Assembly (NCBI RefSeq): GCF_025403375.1
Contig: NZ_JAMPTM010000005.1
Coordinates: 1 to 64,000 of the forward strand
From: Frankia gtarii
GTDB taxonomy: Bacteria; Actinomycetota; Actinomycetes; Frankiales; Frankiaceae
Length of the DNA stretch: 64,000 nucleotides
Direction: 5' to 3'
The notes beneath the pieces are model-generated. The model searched no databases. It saw nothing but the letters and a program-made list of their open reading frames with translations, and was not told where the DNA came from. Each line of letters starts with the position of its first letter. Position 1 is the stretch's first letter. Below, piece by piece: positions 1-8,874 of this stretch. The translations under genes and the position numbers were made by a program.

Positions 1-16
1 TGTGTATAAGAGACAG
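1..16. other. Nextera/Tn5 adapter remnant at contig end
   Basis: The first 16 bases, TGTGTATAAGAGACAG, equal the 3' part of the 19-bp Tn5 mosaic end used in Nextera libraries. This is untrimmed adapter, so genomic sequence begins at about base 17 and nothing can be said about what lies upstream of the first gene. Confidence 0.93.
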
Positions 17-17
17 G

Positions 18-1055
18 GCCGGGCCGGCCACCGCCATGCGGATCTTCATCGCCGTCTGCGCCGCGCTGCTCGTCGGAGAGACGCTGTTGCTGAGAATCTT
101 CGCGCCGTCGATCGCGCCGCGGGTGACCCAGATCCGGCAGGAGGATCTCGGTCGGGTGCTGCGTGGTTGGGACGCCAACCAGCTCGGCGAGCAGCGCGCC
201 CTGAGCGACGACCTCGCCGCCCGCCAGCGCGCGCTGGATGGCGCCCACAGCCTTGTCGCCGGCAAGACCGCCGAGGTGAACTGCCAGCTCACCGGGGGCG
301 ACGGCTGTCTGAGCGGCGAGGGACCGGTGTACCGGATCAAGCTGGGCGAGCTCGGCGCCGCGACCGGGGCGGTCACCACCGCGACCCGCCAGCGCGACGC
401 CGCCCAGGCCCGGCTGGATGCCTTCGACCAGTCCCGTGAGACCCGCCGCGCGCATTTCCGCGATCAGCAGGCCGCCACCGTCGACGCCGCCGACGACCTG
501 CTGATTCGGGAGAAGGCCTTCTGGCGGCTGACGGTCGCCGACCGATCCGTGCTGCTGTGGCGGACGGTGCTGACCCTGCTGCTGCTCGGCATCGACCTCG
601 GCCCGCTGATGTTCAAGCGGACGCTGGAGCAGACGGAGCTGCGGCGCCGAGAGCGGCTCCTCCAGTGGCGGGGAGAGACCACCGACGAGGTCGACGCCCA
701 GCAGATCGCGCAGACCGCGCGTCGCCGCGGTGAGCTCGCCGAGACCCTCGCCGAGGACGCCGTCGGCCGTTACGGCCTGTATGTGCGGCGCCGAGACGAG
801 ATCGGCACCTCACTGCGGGTCGCGGCCGACCTCGCCGACGCCGACGTCGGCCGGGAACAGATCCGCATCGACCGGGACAGCCGAATCCGCGACCTGCGCA
901 TCCGGTACCGCGTGCCGGACCCCGCGCCGCCGCAGGACCCCGCCGAACCCACCAGCCGTTCCGACCGTTTCGACCGCACTGACCGCACTGACCGCACTGA
1001 CCGCACCGACCGTTTCGACCGCACCGACCGTTTCGACCGCGGCGCACCGCCCTGA
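18..1055 (+). CDS. DUF4407 domain-containing membrane protein, 5' end missing
   Basis: Matches the DUF4407 family: an N-terminal hydrophobic segment, a long charged stretch with Cys-x7-Cys near the middle, a second membrane segment followed by the GIDLGPLMFKRT motif, then a helical cytoplasmic region. An ATG lies at 36, but the family normally starts with further membrane helices, and the open frame runs straight into the adapter, so the gene is probably truncated by the contig end. The C-terminus is a run of DRT and DRF triplets coded by a 9-bp tandem repeat, very likely disordered. Function unknown; some members sit near envelope or stress genes, and the next genes here are also envelope proteins. 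Confidence 0.75.
   Translation, partial: AGPATAMRIFIAVCAALLVGETLLLRIFAPSIAPRVTQIRQEDLGRVLRGWDANQLGEQRALSDDLAARQRALDGAHSLVAGKTAEVNCQLTGGDGCLSGEGPVYRIKLGELGAATGAVTTATRQRDAAQARLDAFDQSRETRRAHFRDQQAATVDAADDLLIREKAFWRLTVADRSVLLWRTVLTLLLLGIDLGPLMFKRTLEQTELRRRERLLQWRGETTDEVDAQQIAQTARRRGELAETLAEDAVGRYGLYVRRRDEIGTSLRVAADLADADVGREQIRIDRDSRIRDLRIRYRVPDPAPPQDPAEPTSRSDRFDRTDRTDRTDRTDRFDRTDRFDRGAPP
963..1040 (+). repeat. 9-bp coding tandem repeat
   Basis: Units of the form GACCGCACT or GACCGTTTC are repeated end to end at the 3' end of the DUF4407 gene, giving a D-R-T/F periodic tail. The unit keeps frame, so copy number can change without breaking the protein. Confidence 0.85.
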
Positions 1056-1074
1056 GCCGCCGCGCCGCGCGACA

Positions 1075-1116
1075 ACGCCCGGGCACGTGGGGTCAGTCCC
1101 GCACGTGCCCGGGCGT
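1075..1116. terminator. Bidirectional hairpin terminator candidate
   Basis: A perfect 15-bp inverted repeat, ACGCCCGGGCACGTG and its complement, flanks a 12-nt loop that can pair further (GGG with CCC). It sits between the convergent DUF4407 and DUF3618 genes. No U-run follows, as is common in high-GC actinobacteria. Confidence 0.75.
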
Positions 1117-1147
1117 CCTGGTGGCCGGATTCCCGGCGCGACCGGCG

Positions 1148-1693
1148 TCAGTCGAGTTCGCCTCCGCCCTGGCGCCGGCGGCGCAGCACGAACAGCAGCA
1201 GAGCGAGCAGCGCCGCGGCGGCTGCCGCCACCGAGCCGCTGGTCCTGGGGTTCGCGGCGGCCTTCTGCCGGCCGGCGTTGACCGCCCCGCCCGCCGTGTC
1301 GCGCACCTGGCTCACCTTCGCCGCGACCTGGGGGTGGGCGTCGAGCTGGCGGTGGACCGTCTGGCTGGCGGAGCCGGCGGCGCTGCCGGCGGTCTCCCGG
1401 GCCCGCTGCGCCGTCGCCGTGACCTGCGGGTGGGCGTCGAGCTGGCGGCGCACCGTCGCCTTGGCCTGGTCCGCGGTCTGGCGAGCCTTCTCGGTGGCGG
1501 TACCCGTCGTCGCGGCCACCTTCGGCCGTACCGATTCGGTCGCCGAACTCACCCGGCGACGAAGGTCCTGCGCCGTGCGCCCGGCCACCTTCTGCGGGCT
1601 GACGCGGTCGGAGAGCTCGTCGAGATCGTCGCCGAGTCGCGCGCGGGTCGCTTCGATGTCGGATCGGATCTCATCCGGACTCGTGCTGGTCAC
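1148..1693 (-). CDS. DUF3618 domain-containing membrane-anchored protein
   Basis: The N-terminus has the DUF3618 signature (IRSDIEATRARLGDDLDEL). The middle is a long amphipathic, Ala/Thr/Gln-rich helix containing a roughly 32-residue duplication, each copy carrying RQLDAHPQV. A single membrane helix close to the C-terminus is followed by a basic RRRR stretch, so the helix rod probably faces the cytoplasm. DUF3618 genes commonly sit next to Holin-X genes in actinobacteria, and here the Holin-X gene is immediately upstream on the same strand. Role unknown, probably envelope-associated. Confidence 0.85.
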   Translation of the reverse strand: MTSTSPDEIRSDIEATRARLGDDLDELSDRVSPQKVAGRTAQDLRRRVSSATESVRPKVAATTGTATEKARQTADQAKATVRRQLDAHPQVTATAQRARETAGSAAGSASQTVHRQLDAHPQVAAKVSQVRDTAGGAVNAGRQKAAANPRTSGSVAAAAAALLALLLFVLRRRRQGGGELD

Positions 1694-1795
1694 TGGCCCA
1701 CCTGCCCTTTTCTGTCGCGGTCTGTGCCGCTGTCGCGGTCTTGCGCTGTCGAGGTCCGTGCTGTGCGAGTGATGCGGAGCGAGCAGGGGCCGGGC

Positions 1796-2377
1796 CTACT
1801 TGCGCAGGCTCTGCGCCCACTGGACGTCCTCGCGCAGCGTCTCCACGGTCTGCGTCGGGGCCGGGTGGACCTTACGGACGGTCGAACGACCCTTCAGCGC
1901 CAGCACGGCCGCGACGGCGCCGAGGACGACGGTGACGATGAGGGCCGCCCAGCCAAGCGCCATCACCTCACCCAGCCCGAACATGACGGCCAGCAGGGCG
2001 AACAGCAGCGCGAAGTACCCGGCGCCGCCGGCGCCCGCGAACATGCCGGCACCCCTGCCGGCCTTCTTCGCCTCCTCGCGGACCTCCGCCTTCGCGAGGG
2101 CGACCTCCTGGCGGAACAGCGTGGAGACGTCCGTGACGACCTCGGAGACGAGATGCCCGGTCGAACCGCGGCCCGCGGAGTGCCCGTCGCCGTTGTGGCG
2201 CGCGGCCGAGGGAGGACCCGCCGAGGGTGGGGCCGTCGCGGCTGACGCGGCTGGGGTGTGCTGAACCTGAGTGGACCCGTCCGGCGCGTTGACGCCTGCA
2301 TCGCCTACGTAGGCGGTATTGTCTCTCGGGTACGGATCGGCAGTGACGTCCGGCTGCTGACGGTATGTACTCGTCAT
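1796..2377 (-). CDS. Actinobacterial Holin-X family (phage-holin-like) membrane protein
   Basis: After a disordered Pro/Gln/Thr-rich N-terminus of about 80 residues comes a typical Holin-X core: an amphipathic helix (LFRQEVALAKAEVREEAKKA) and two membrane helices. The start at 2377 is preferred over an upstream in-frame ATG because it has a GAGGAGA ribosome-binding site at correct spacing. It lies upstream of the DUF3618 gene, probably co-transcribed. Despite the family name there is no phage context. Such proteins are usually chromosomal envelope components of unknown role. Confidence 0.82.
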   Translation of the reverse strand: MTSTYRQQPDVTADPYPRDNTAYVGDAGVNAPDGSTQVQHTPAASAATAPPSAGPPSAARHNGDGHSAGRGSTGHLVSEVVTDVSTLFRQEVALAKAEVREEAKKAGRGAGMFAGAGGAGYFALLFALLAVMFGLGEVMALGWAALIVTVVLGAVAAVLALKGRSTVRKVHPAPTQTVETLREDVQWAQSLRK

Positions 2378-2469
2378 GGGGTCTCCTCGCGGGTTCTCCT
2401 GGCGGGGCGTCCGCGTGGCGGCACCCGTCAAACAACGTGTGGTCTGCGGAATTCCCCACCTTGGGCTGC

Positions 2470-3576
2470 TTAACCACGCCTCTCGCGGCGCCAGGAACGA
2501 ATACCCGTCGTGATCCTTTCGGCCGCGCCCGCCGGGCGGTCGTCAGTGGTCCCGTCGTCTTGATCGGCTTCGTCGGATTCTGGCCGGTCCCAGGGGCGGC
2601 GCACGCCGACGGGGGAGGCCTCCGGGTAGGTCTCGGGCGCGGTGGCGCCGGTCGCCTCGCGCGCCGCCTCCGCGTTGAGCAGCGCGCCGATGAGCACGAC
2701 TGTGACGGCGTAGTACAGCCACAGCATGAGGATGACGACGCCGCCGAGAGCGCCGTAGGTCTTGTTGTAGTGGCCGAAGGCGCGCACGTAGAACGAGAAC
2801 GCCACCGACGCGACGATCAGCGCCACGGTAGCGACGACGGCTCCCGTCGACGCCCACCGCCAGTTCGCCGGCGTGTGGGCCGGGCCGAAGCGGTAGAGGG
2901 TGGTGATCGCGCCCAGCAGGAGCAGCGCCAGCACGAGCCACTGCACGACCGTGAGCAGCATCCGCACCGCCGCATCGGACACCTGGTGGGACAGCAGGGA
3001 GCCGCCGGCGGTGATGCCGCCGACCACCAGCACCGCGACGACCACGCCGCCGAGGCTCATCGCGACCGCGAGCGCCCGCAGCCGGATCGGCCCACGCGTC
3101 TCCTCCTGCTCGAAGGCCACAGACACGGCCTTGATCAGATTCTGCGTGCCGGAGGAAACCGCCCAGAGCACCCCCGCGAGGCTCAGGAGCAGGCCCAGGC
3201 CGAGCCCGGAGTGGTTCGTCGAGACGATGCCGGTCAGCCAGTCCCGCAGCACCGCGCTGGTCGACGGCGCCAGCGAGTCGGACAGGTCGGCGATCTGGTC
3301 GCTCACCGTCTGGGGGCTGGCGACCAGGCCGTAGACGGTGAGCACCGCGATGGCGGCAGGGAAGATCGACAGGATCGCCCAGAACGCCACCCCACTGGCG
3401 AGCAGCGGGATCGACAGGATGCCGAGCTGCGACTTCACCCGCTTCGCGACGGCGAGCCAACCCCGGGCGGGGACGGATGTGGGGCCGTGCTCGGGCGGGT
3501 CGACCTCCCGCACCGGTCGGCTGGTCCGGCGCCGGTGGTCGTCGTGGCGATGCCCCAGGAGGGTGGACGGATTCAT
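2470..3576 (-). CDS. YihY/virulence factor BrkB family membrane protein
   Basis: Full-length YihY/BrkB family protein with about six membrane helices between residues 50 and 300. Family landmarks seen are FWAILSIFPAAIAVLTVYG, the LWAVSSGTQNLIKAVSVAFE segment and NKTYGALGGVVILMLWLYY. Both tails are charged and hydrophilic. These proteins were once called ribonuclease BN; that activity is no longer accepted and the transport or envelope function remains unclear. It reads in the same direction as Holin-X and DUF3618, about 90 bases upstream of the Holin-X start. Confidence 0.9.
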   Translation of the reverse strand: MNPSTLLGHRHDDHRRRTSRPVREVDPPEHGPTSVPARGWLAVAKRVKSQLGILSIPLLASGVAFWAILSIFPAAIAVLTVYGLVASPQTVSDQIADLSDSLAPSTSAVLRDWLTGIVSTNHSGLGLGLLLSLAGVLWAVSSGTQNLIKAVSVAFEQEETRGPIRLRALAVAMSLGGVVVAVLVVGGITAGGSLLSHQVSDAAVRMLLTVVQWLVLALLLLGAITTLYRFGPAHTPANWRWASTGAVVATVALIVASVAFSFYVRAFGHYNKTYGALGGVVILMLWLYYAVTVVLIGALLNAEAAREATGATAPETYPEASPVGVRRPWDRPESDEADQDDGTTDDRPAGAAERITTGIRSWRRERRG

Positions 3577-3669
3577 GGCTATCTCCGCTGCCGTCGTGAC
3601 ATGGCGGCAGATGTACCCGTCCGACCCTGGTCAACCCTCCTTCCGGGGCATCAGCCCCGGCGGAGTCGG

Positions 3670-4554
3670 TCAGTCGGTGCGTTCCTGAGGGGAGGAGTGC
3701 TCCCAGTCGGCGAGGATGGTGCGGATGCCCGTGACCAGCAGCAGCGGCCGGTCGAGCATCACGTGGTGACCGGCGAGCGGGATCTCGATTACCGGCGCCA
3801 CCCGGCCGAGCAGGTTGTACATCTGCACCCCGATGTCCGGCGTCAGCAGGCCGTACTCGGCCCGGAACAGCGCGACCCGGCAGTGCACCTTGCGTAGTAC
3901 CTCGGGGGAGGGGGTGCGGTTGCCGAACACCTTCGGGTCGAACTTCCAGGTCCAGCCGCCCTGTACGGAGCCGATCGACCCGCGGGCGATGTGATCGATG
4001 ATGAACGGTAGCGAGCTCGGCTGGTCCGGAACCGTGCGGAAGCGGGCGAGGGCGTCGGTCGCGGTCGGATAGACCCGCAGCGGCCCGAAGGCGGTGCGGT
4101 CGCGGGCGGCGCGCTCCTCCGGGGTGAACTCCTGGACGGGGGAGTCGACGACGACGATGCCGGCGACCCGGTCCGGGTAGTCGGCGGCCGTCGTGATCGT
4201 GACCCAGCCGCCCAGGCTGTGGCCGATGATGATCGGCGGCGAGGTGATCCCGGCATGATCGATGACGGCGATGACCTCCGCTGCCCACGTGCTCAGCGTG
4301 TAGTCCTCGCGCCGGTCACTGTCGCCGTGCCCGGACAGGTCCAGGGCGACTACCCGGTACTCGCTGGGGATCAGGGGGGCGATGTGGTCCCACCACCCCG
4401 CGTGCGCGGCGCCGCCGTGGACCAGGACGATCGCCGGCCGTCCGGCCGCACCCCAGCAGCGGTAGCTGATGGTGGCGCCGGCGACCTTGGTCTCGTTCCG
4501 CTGCGGTCGGCTGTCGATGGCGGCCTCGAACCAGGCCGGTGCTTCGTCTTCCAT
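3670..4554 (-). CDS. Alpha/beta-fold hydrolase
   Basis: An alpha/beta hydrolase of about 294 residues. It has the oxyanion HGG segment (LVHGGAAHAGWWDHI), the nucleophile elbow GHSLGG, the post-nucleophile VVVDSP strand and a C-terminal catalytic histidine in AGHHVMLDRP. The start at 4554 (MEDEAPAW) is favoured over a 50-residue upstream extension of low-complexity residues. Substrate cannot be told from sequence; epoxide hydrolase, esterase or haloperoxidase-like members all fit. It is transcribed away from the YihY gene with about 90 bases between them. Confidence 0.85.
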   Translation of the reverse strand: MEDEAPAWFEAAIDSRPQRNETKVAGATISYRCWGAAGRPAIVLVHGGAAHAGWWDHIAPLIPSEYRVVALDLSGHGDSDRREDYTLSTWAAEVIAVIDHAGITSPPIIIGHSLGGWVTITTAADYPDRVAGIVVVDSPVQEFTPEERAARDRTAFGPLRVYPTATDALARFRTVPDQPSSLPFIIDHIARGSIGSVQGGWTWKFDPKVFGNRTPSPEVLRKVHCRVALFRAEYGLLTPDIGVQMYNLLGRVAPVIEIPLAGHHVMLDRPLLLVTGIRTILADWEHSSPQERTD

Positions 4555-4871
4555 CCCAGATCTCTGCCGTTCGGTTTGTGGGCGGGTGGCTTCGGCCGCC
4601 GGCCGGACGGCCTGCGACGTGTCCCACCCTGATACAACACCGCGCGCCCGGAGTTCTGGCCCTTCCGGGGCAGGTTGTCGGATTGGCGATGTATCACCTG
4701 GCACGCTGCGACGGGGCTGTGACGCGGGTGGGGTCCTCTTCGGTGGCTCGTGGACCGGCGGTAATCGGCCGATGCCCGTCCAGGCACGGCCGAGGTCGTG
4801 GGTCCAGCCGGGGACACCGGTCGGCCCGTCCGGGCCCGTCCGGGCCGGGCCGCCGGAGTGGATCCGGCCGG

Positions 4872-5381
4872 TCAGAACATGAACGTGGAATTAATGATCG
4901 CACCTCGGCGGGTGTACTCGATGACGCAGTCCTGGATATCCAGTGGATGCGCGGGTATCACTCCTTCGATGAGGTCCTCCTCGCGCAGGCCGTGCAGCGA
5001 CAACCCAAACCGGCAGACGTAGACCTTCCCGCCCTCCCTGATGAAGGTCTCGATCTGATGATTTATGTTGTGCTCACCCGGAAACGCGGAATCGCCGGTG
5101 TGCGGAAATCCTCGGGTCGCCATCGTGTTCATCGCGCCGGGTCCGTAGAAATAGAGTACGGACTCGAAGCCCTTGCGTAAGGCGCGGGTGGCCTGCAGTA
5201 TCGCGACGAAGCTGACCGACGACTCGTGCGCGATCCCGTGAATGAGGGTCAGGTGGCACTCGCCGTCGCGGGCCTGGTAGTCCGGGAAGATCTTGGTTGA
5301 GCCGTATAGCTTGCTACCTGGCGGAAGCGCTGGGTGGGGAACCTCGTTGAGGCTCTGCCGGTCGTTCTCCGTCAGCTCCAT
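4872..5381 (-). CDS. MSMEG_0572/Sll0783 family nitrogen-starvation response protein
   Basis: A 169-residue protein resembling the MSMEG_0572/Sll0783 family, distantly DsrE-like. The tell-tale C-terminal stretch is GLSLHGLREEDLIEGVIPAH followed by LDIQDCVIEYTRRGAIINST. The start at 5381 has a strong GAGGAG site 6 bases upstream. In cyanobacteria and mycobacteria this family is encoded in the Nit1C cluster with a nitrilase, a radical SAM protein, an acetyltransferase and an FAD enzyme; none of those partners is present here, so this copy is an orphan. Family assignment is from recognised motifs, not a search. Confidence 0.7.
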   Translation of the reverse strand: MELTENDRQSLNEVPHPALPPGSKLYGSTKIFPDYQARDGECHLTLIHGIAHESSVSFVAILQATRALRKGFESVLYFYGPGAMNTMATRGFPHTGDSAFPGEHNINHQIETFIREGGKVYVCRFGLSLHGLREEDLIEGVIPAHPLDIQDCVIEYTRRGAIINSTFMF

Positions 5382-5854
5382 CAAAGCTCCTCGATCTGGC
5401 CGGGGGCGTGACCATGCGGATCGCCTGTCGCCGGTCTCGCCGAAGTGCCGTCGGCCGTCGCCGACGATGAAACGCGGGACGTAACCGGCCGTCGGCACGC
5501 TCCGCGGAGATCCCCTCGCTGCACGGTTTGCAGTCAAGCACCTCGCCGATTCCTAGGTGCGACGAACACCGCGATCCGCAGGAAAGCCCAAGCCTTCTGG
5601 TCCCAGTGTGGCCACGGCGGACCAGAAGACATTGCCATCCGCTACAATTGAGGTCTTTCTTTGCACCTATTGCCCGGCTTGGGCGTCTTGCGGCTACCGG
5701 TCCACGCCAGTCGGTTCCAGTGACGGGTCGGTGATTGTTCGTCGGGCGGTTCGGCCGCGCCTCGGTGGGCGTTCGGCGGCGGCACGGCGTGGGGATCGGC
5801 GTGGGGATCGGCGAGCGCTCGGCGACGCGGCGGCGGACCGGGGATGCTGATGGG
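5382..5854. other. Divergent intergenic region, 473 bp
   Basis: Lies between the divergent Sll0783-family gene and the metallophosphoesterase gene. I see no credible ORF, RNA gene or strong palindrome. Promoters for both genes must lie here but I cannot assign boxes with confidence. Confidence 0.6.
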
Positions 5855-6676
5855 GTGCGATATGCCGTGCTTGCCGACCTCCACGGCCGGCCGAAGGCCC
5901 TGCGGCGCATCCTCGCCGCCGCCGCGGCGTCGGGGGCCGACGAGATCGTCTGCCTCGGCGACTACCTGGAGGCGAAGGTCCCGCGCAGGCTGCACGATCC
6001 CTCGCGGTTCTGGCCGCTGGATCGGGTGGTCGACCCCGACCCGGTGCTGTGGTCGCGACTCGCCGGCATCCGTCGGGTGCTGGGCAACCAGGAGCTGCGC
6101 ATCCGCGAGCTGCTGAGGCCCGAGCAGGTGCCCCCCGACCTCGCCGTGCTGCTCGACGCACCGGAGCGGGATCGCCTGCACGGCGTCCTGGGCCTGCACG
6201 GCCACCAGATTCGTTGGACGACCGGTCGTGCCGAGCCCGCCGGCGCCCCGGTCGAGCCCGCCGGCGGCGCGATCGAACTGGTCGGGGTGGCGGGGCAGAG
6301 CCCCACGGACGGGCGGGACCTGCTGGTGCCGGTCGCCGCCGACGTCCCCCGGGTGCCGGTCGTGGTGGTGGGGCACACCCACCAGGAGGCCGTGTTCGAG
6401 ATCGTCTGGTCGAGTGCCGCGTCAGGCGACGATGCGGCGGACGCCCCGGCGACGCGGCTCGCGGGGACGGCTGCGACCGTCCGGGCGCTCCTCGTCGAGC
6501 CAGGCCGGCCGGTACTGGTGCCCGGCCCGTCACCGGTCGCCCGTCGGCTTGGCGCGGGCCTGCCCGGTACCTCCACCCTGGTGGTCAACGTCGGGCCTGC
6601 CCGAGGCAAGCCGTCCCACTGGCTGTTGTATGACACGGACCGTGGCGAGATGAGTTTTCAGCGTGCGGTTCGATAG
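5855..6676 (+). CDS. Metallophosphoesterase family protein
   Basis: Calcineurin-like phosphoesterase with the motifs in order: DLHG near the N-terminus, CLGDYLE (GD motif), GNQE in place of the usual GNHE, and GHTH near residue 170. A GTG at 5855 puts the first strand at the exact N-terminus (MRYAVLADLHG) and is preferred over an upstream ATG at 5735 that would add a basic, repetitive leader. Motif III has Gln for His, which removes one usual metal-coordinating or proton-donating side chain. Substrate unknown. Confidence 0.8.
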   Translation: MRYAVLADLHGRPKALRRILAAAAASGADEIVCLGDYLEAKVPRRLHDPSRFWPLDRVVDPDPVLWSRLAGIRRVLGNQELRIRELLRPEQVPPDLAVLLDAPERDRLHGVLGLHGHQIRWTTGRAEPAGAPVEPAGGAIELVGVAGQSPTDGRDLLVPVAADVPRVPVVVVGHTHQEAVFEIVWSSAASGDDAADAPATRLAGTAATVRALLVEPGRPVLVPGPSPVARRLGAGLPGTSTLVVNVGPARGKPSHWLLYDTDRGEMSFQRAVR

Positions 6677-6781
6677 CCAATGGTCCATTGTCCAGCACGT
6701 TGCGGCGCCATATGGCAAGAGTCATAGGCTAGTGACTTTGGTCCTGTCGCGTCGGACAGATGGGGGTCGTACACTTTCACC

Positions 6782-6846
6782 AGTCCCGGTGAAGTTCTCC
6801 ACCTGCGTTCCCCCCGTACGTCAGGTGAGGCGGCTTCACCGGGACT
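6782..6846. repeat. Long nested inverted repeat
   Basis: AGTCCCGGTGAAG at 6782 pairs perfectly with its complement ending at 6846, and inside it CACCTG (6800-6805) pairs with CAGGTG (6822-6827). Together they form one stem with an internal loop and a 16-nt apical loop. It lies about 105 bases after the metallophosphoesterase stop. It could be a terminator or part of a structured RNA. Confidence 0.65.
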
Positions 6847-7017
6847 TCTTGCGTCTGGACGGCTGCGGAGCGTGCGCATGCCGAAGCTGTTGCTTCACTA
6901 TCCCGACCCTGGCCGGTGCCGTGCCACCGCTCACCCCCACAGGGTGAATCCGAGCCGCTGAACGTCACGCGCCGATGTCGTTGTCCGCGCCCGCGGGCCG
7001 CGCCAGCTCGATCTCCC

Positions 7018-7055
7018 GCTGATCGGCGGGGCGTCGCCGCGCCCCGCCGATCAGC
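7018..7055. terminator. Strong hairpin, terminator-like
   Basis: A perfect 16-bp stem (GCTGATCGGCGGGGCG and its complement) around a 6-nt loop. No U-run follows on either strand. It is isolated in non-coding DNA, so which transcript it would end is unclear. Confidence 0.55.
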
Positions 7056-7735
7056 CTCTCCAGGTGGGCACACCCGACCGGTTGATCCCCGCCGCGTGAT
7101 GTCGTCCCGCTGTCCCGCCGGTCCCCTCGATCGTCCCAGTCCGGACGGGCCCGCTCCGCCTCGGCAGGGTGACGGGAGGGTGACCGAATGCCACAGCGGG
7201 TATCGGAGGCGCGAGGATGCTCCGTGCACCCGGCGGCGTCCCGGCCCGTCGGTGGGGAGGGAGGGGGGCACCCACGTTCAATCACTGTCCGCTCTGGAGT
7301 GAGCGTCTTCGGCGATACAGATGAACGGTCCGACGGTTGGCGTCGCTTTGCCGACAGGTTCGGCTACGTTCGGGCAGATGTGAGATGTTTCGTAGATAAC
7401 CTGTGTGGGCCGTAGCTGCGCCGTCGACCGGGATCGATAGCCTGTTTTGGGCATGTACTGACAAAGCTGGGCGTTACAACCGGACGAGTTGGAGGGGGCG
7501 CGGTCGCGTCGGCGGGAGGCCGGCGTAATCCGGGGCCGTGGGGTCGCGAGGGTCGCGGCCGCCAGGGATGTTCCGCAACGCGGCGATGCCGTCTCGCGGA
7601 TGCCCGCGGGACCGACATCGCGGCAGGGCCGCGGTGCCGGGCGACCGGGGTCCGCGCATCGGCGCGCCACCGTGATGCGGGGCATCCGGAGCAGTGCCCG
7701 CTCACACGGATAACTCGGAAGGCAGGGGTGAACAG

Positions 7736-8872
7736 GTGCATGTCCCCGCGGCGCGCATCGTCTTCTCACCGGAGGATCGCGCGGAGATCGCGTCGGCCAC
7801 GACCGAGATCCTTTCCACCGGTGCGATGACCTTGGGTGCTCATACCGATGAATTCGAGGCGGCATTCGCCGCCGCCCACCGGGCCCCGTTCGCGGTGGCC
7901 GTGAGCAGCGGAACGGCCGCACTGGAGATCATTCTCCGAAGTCTGGGCGTTCAGGGTGCGGACGTCGTCGTTCCCACCAACACATTCGCCGCGACCGCCT
8001 TCGCGGTGCTCCGGGCTGGGGCGAACCCGGTCTTCGCGGATGTGAGTCCGGACACCCTCGCGCTGACCGCCCGTGACGTCGAGGCGGCCCTGACCCCCAG
8101 CACCCGGGCCGTCATCCTGGTGCACGTCGGCGGCCTGATCCCGCCGGACATCGCTGAACTCGTGGCGTTCTGCGCCGACCGCGGCCTCCTGCTCGTCGAG
8201 GACGCGGCGCACGCCCACGGCTGCCGACACGGAGAGACATACGCCGGCTCCTTCGGGGTGGCGGGCGCATTCTCGTTCTACCCCACCAAGCTGATCACCA
8301 GCGGCGAGGGCGGGATGATCGTCACCGCCGACCCCGCGATCCACGAGGCCGCGCTGGTCTACCGCGACCAGGGCAAGGCGGGTTTCCTCGGTAACACCCA
8401 CATCAAGCAGGGCTACGCCTGGCGTCTCAGCGAGATGCACGCCGTCACCGGCAAGGTGCACCTGCGCCACCTCGACGAGTTCCTGGCGGTCCGCGCCGCC
8501 GTGGCCGCCCGCTACGACGCCGCGCTCGACGCCCTCGACGGCGTCATCCGCCTGCGGGTGCCCGCGGACGACGTCTGCAACTACTACAAGTACATCGTCC
8601 TGCCCCGGCCCGGCGTCGACCGGGCGCGGCTGAAGAAGGAGCTCAAGGAACGCTACGGAGTCTCGCTCAGCGGTGAGGTCTACGAGGCGCCACTGCACCA
8701 GCAGCCCGTCTTCAGCGACTACGTGGGCCGCTCGCTGCCGGTCGCGGAGGACCTGTGCGCGCGGCACGTGTGCCTGCCGATTCATTCCGACATGACCGAT
8801 GCGGAGGCCGACCACGTGGTCACCTCCTTCGCCGCCGCGCTGGCGAGTCTCGACCTGGACGGGTGTGCGTGA
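7736..8872 (+). CDS. DegT/DnrJ/EryC1/StrS family aminotransferase
   Basis: PLP-dependent sugar aminotransferase or dehydratase of the DegT/StrS family, 378 residues. Landmarks: SSGTAALEIILRSLGV, VVPTNTFAATAFAVL, the PLP-binding VEDAAHAHG, and SFYPTKLITSGEGG with the Schiff-base lysine. The GTG at 7736 is chosen because an AAGGCAGGGG site precedes it; an in-frame GTG at 7694 is the alternative. Members transaminate keto-sugars on nucleotide diphosphates. It begins a four-gene run whose other members are an epimerase, a glycosyltransferase and a transporter. Confidence 0.92.
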   Translation: MHVPAARIVFSPEDRAEIASATTEILSTGAMTLGAHTDEFEAAFAAAHRAPFAVAVSSGTAALEIILRSLGVQGADVVVPTNTFAATAFAVLRAGANPVFADVSPDTLALTARDVEAALTPSTRAVILVHVGGLIPPDIAELVAFCADRGLLLVEDAAHAHGCRHGETYAGSFGVAGAFSFYPTKLITSGEGGMIVTADPAIHEAALVYRDQGKAGFLGNTHIKQGYAWRLSEMHAVTGKVHLRHLDEFLAVRAAVAARYDAALDALDGVIRLRVPADDVCNYYKYIVLPRPGVDRARLKKELKERYGVSLSGEVYEAPLHQQPVFSDYVGRSLPVAEDLCARHVCLPIHSDMTDAEADHVVTSFAAALASLDLDGCA

Positions 8873-8874
8873 GC

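Larger units (their letters stand above)
6677..7735. other. About 1.06 kb without a convincing gene
   Basis: Six-frame reading gives only short, Arg/Pro-rich frames typical of GC-rich shadow ORFs. The stretch holds two strong inverted repeats (separate entries) and the upstream region of the sugar operon. A structured RNA is possible but no known class is recognised. Confidence 0.6.

Noticed and set aside
963-1040. Possible CRISPR-like array
   Set aside because: The repeat is 9 bp with no spacers and lies in frame inside a gene; it is a coding tandem repeat.
1796-2377. Prophage lysis gene, from the holin name
   Set aside because: Actinobacterial Holin-X proteins are normal chromosomal genes, and no other phage gene is nearby.
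2365-3897. Long plus-strand ORF of 510 codons
   Set aside because: Antisense to the YihY gene. Composition is Arg/His/Gln-rich, with no domain; a GC-driven shadow.
6965-7285. Minus-strand ORF of 106 codons in the non-coding kilobase
   Set aside because: Composition is Arg/Pro/Gly-rich, the hairpin at 7018 lies inside it, and no ribosome-binding site or motif supports it.
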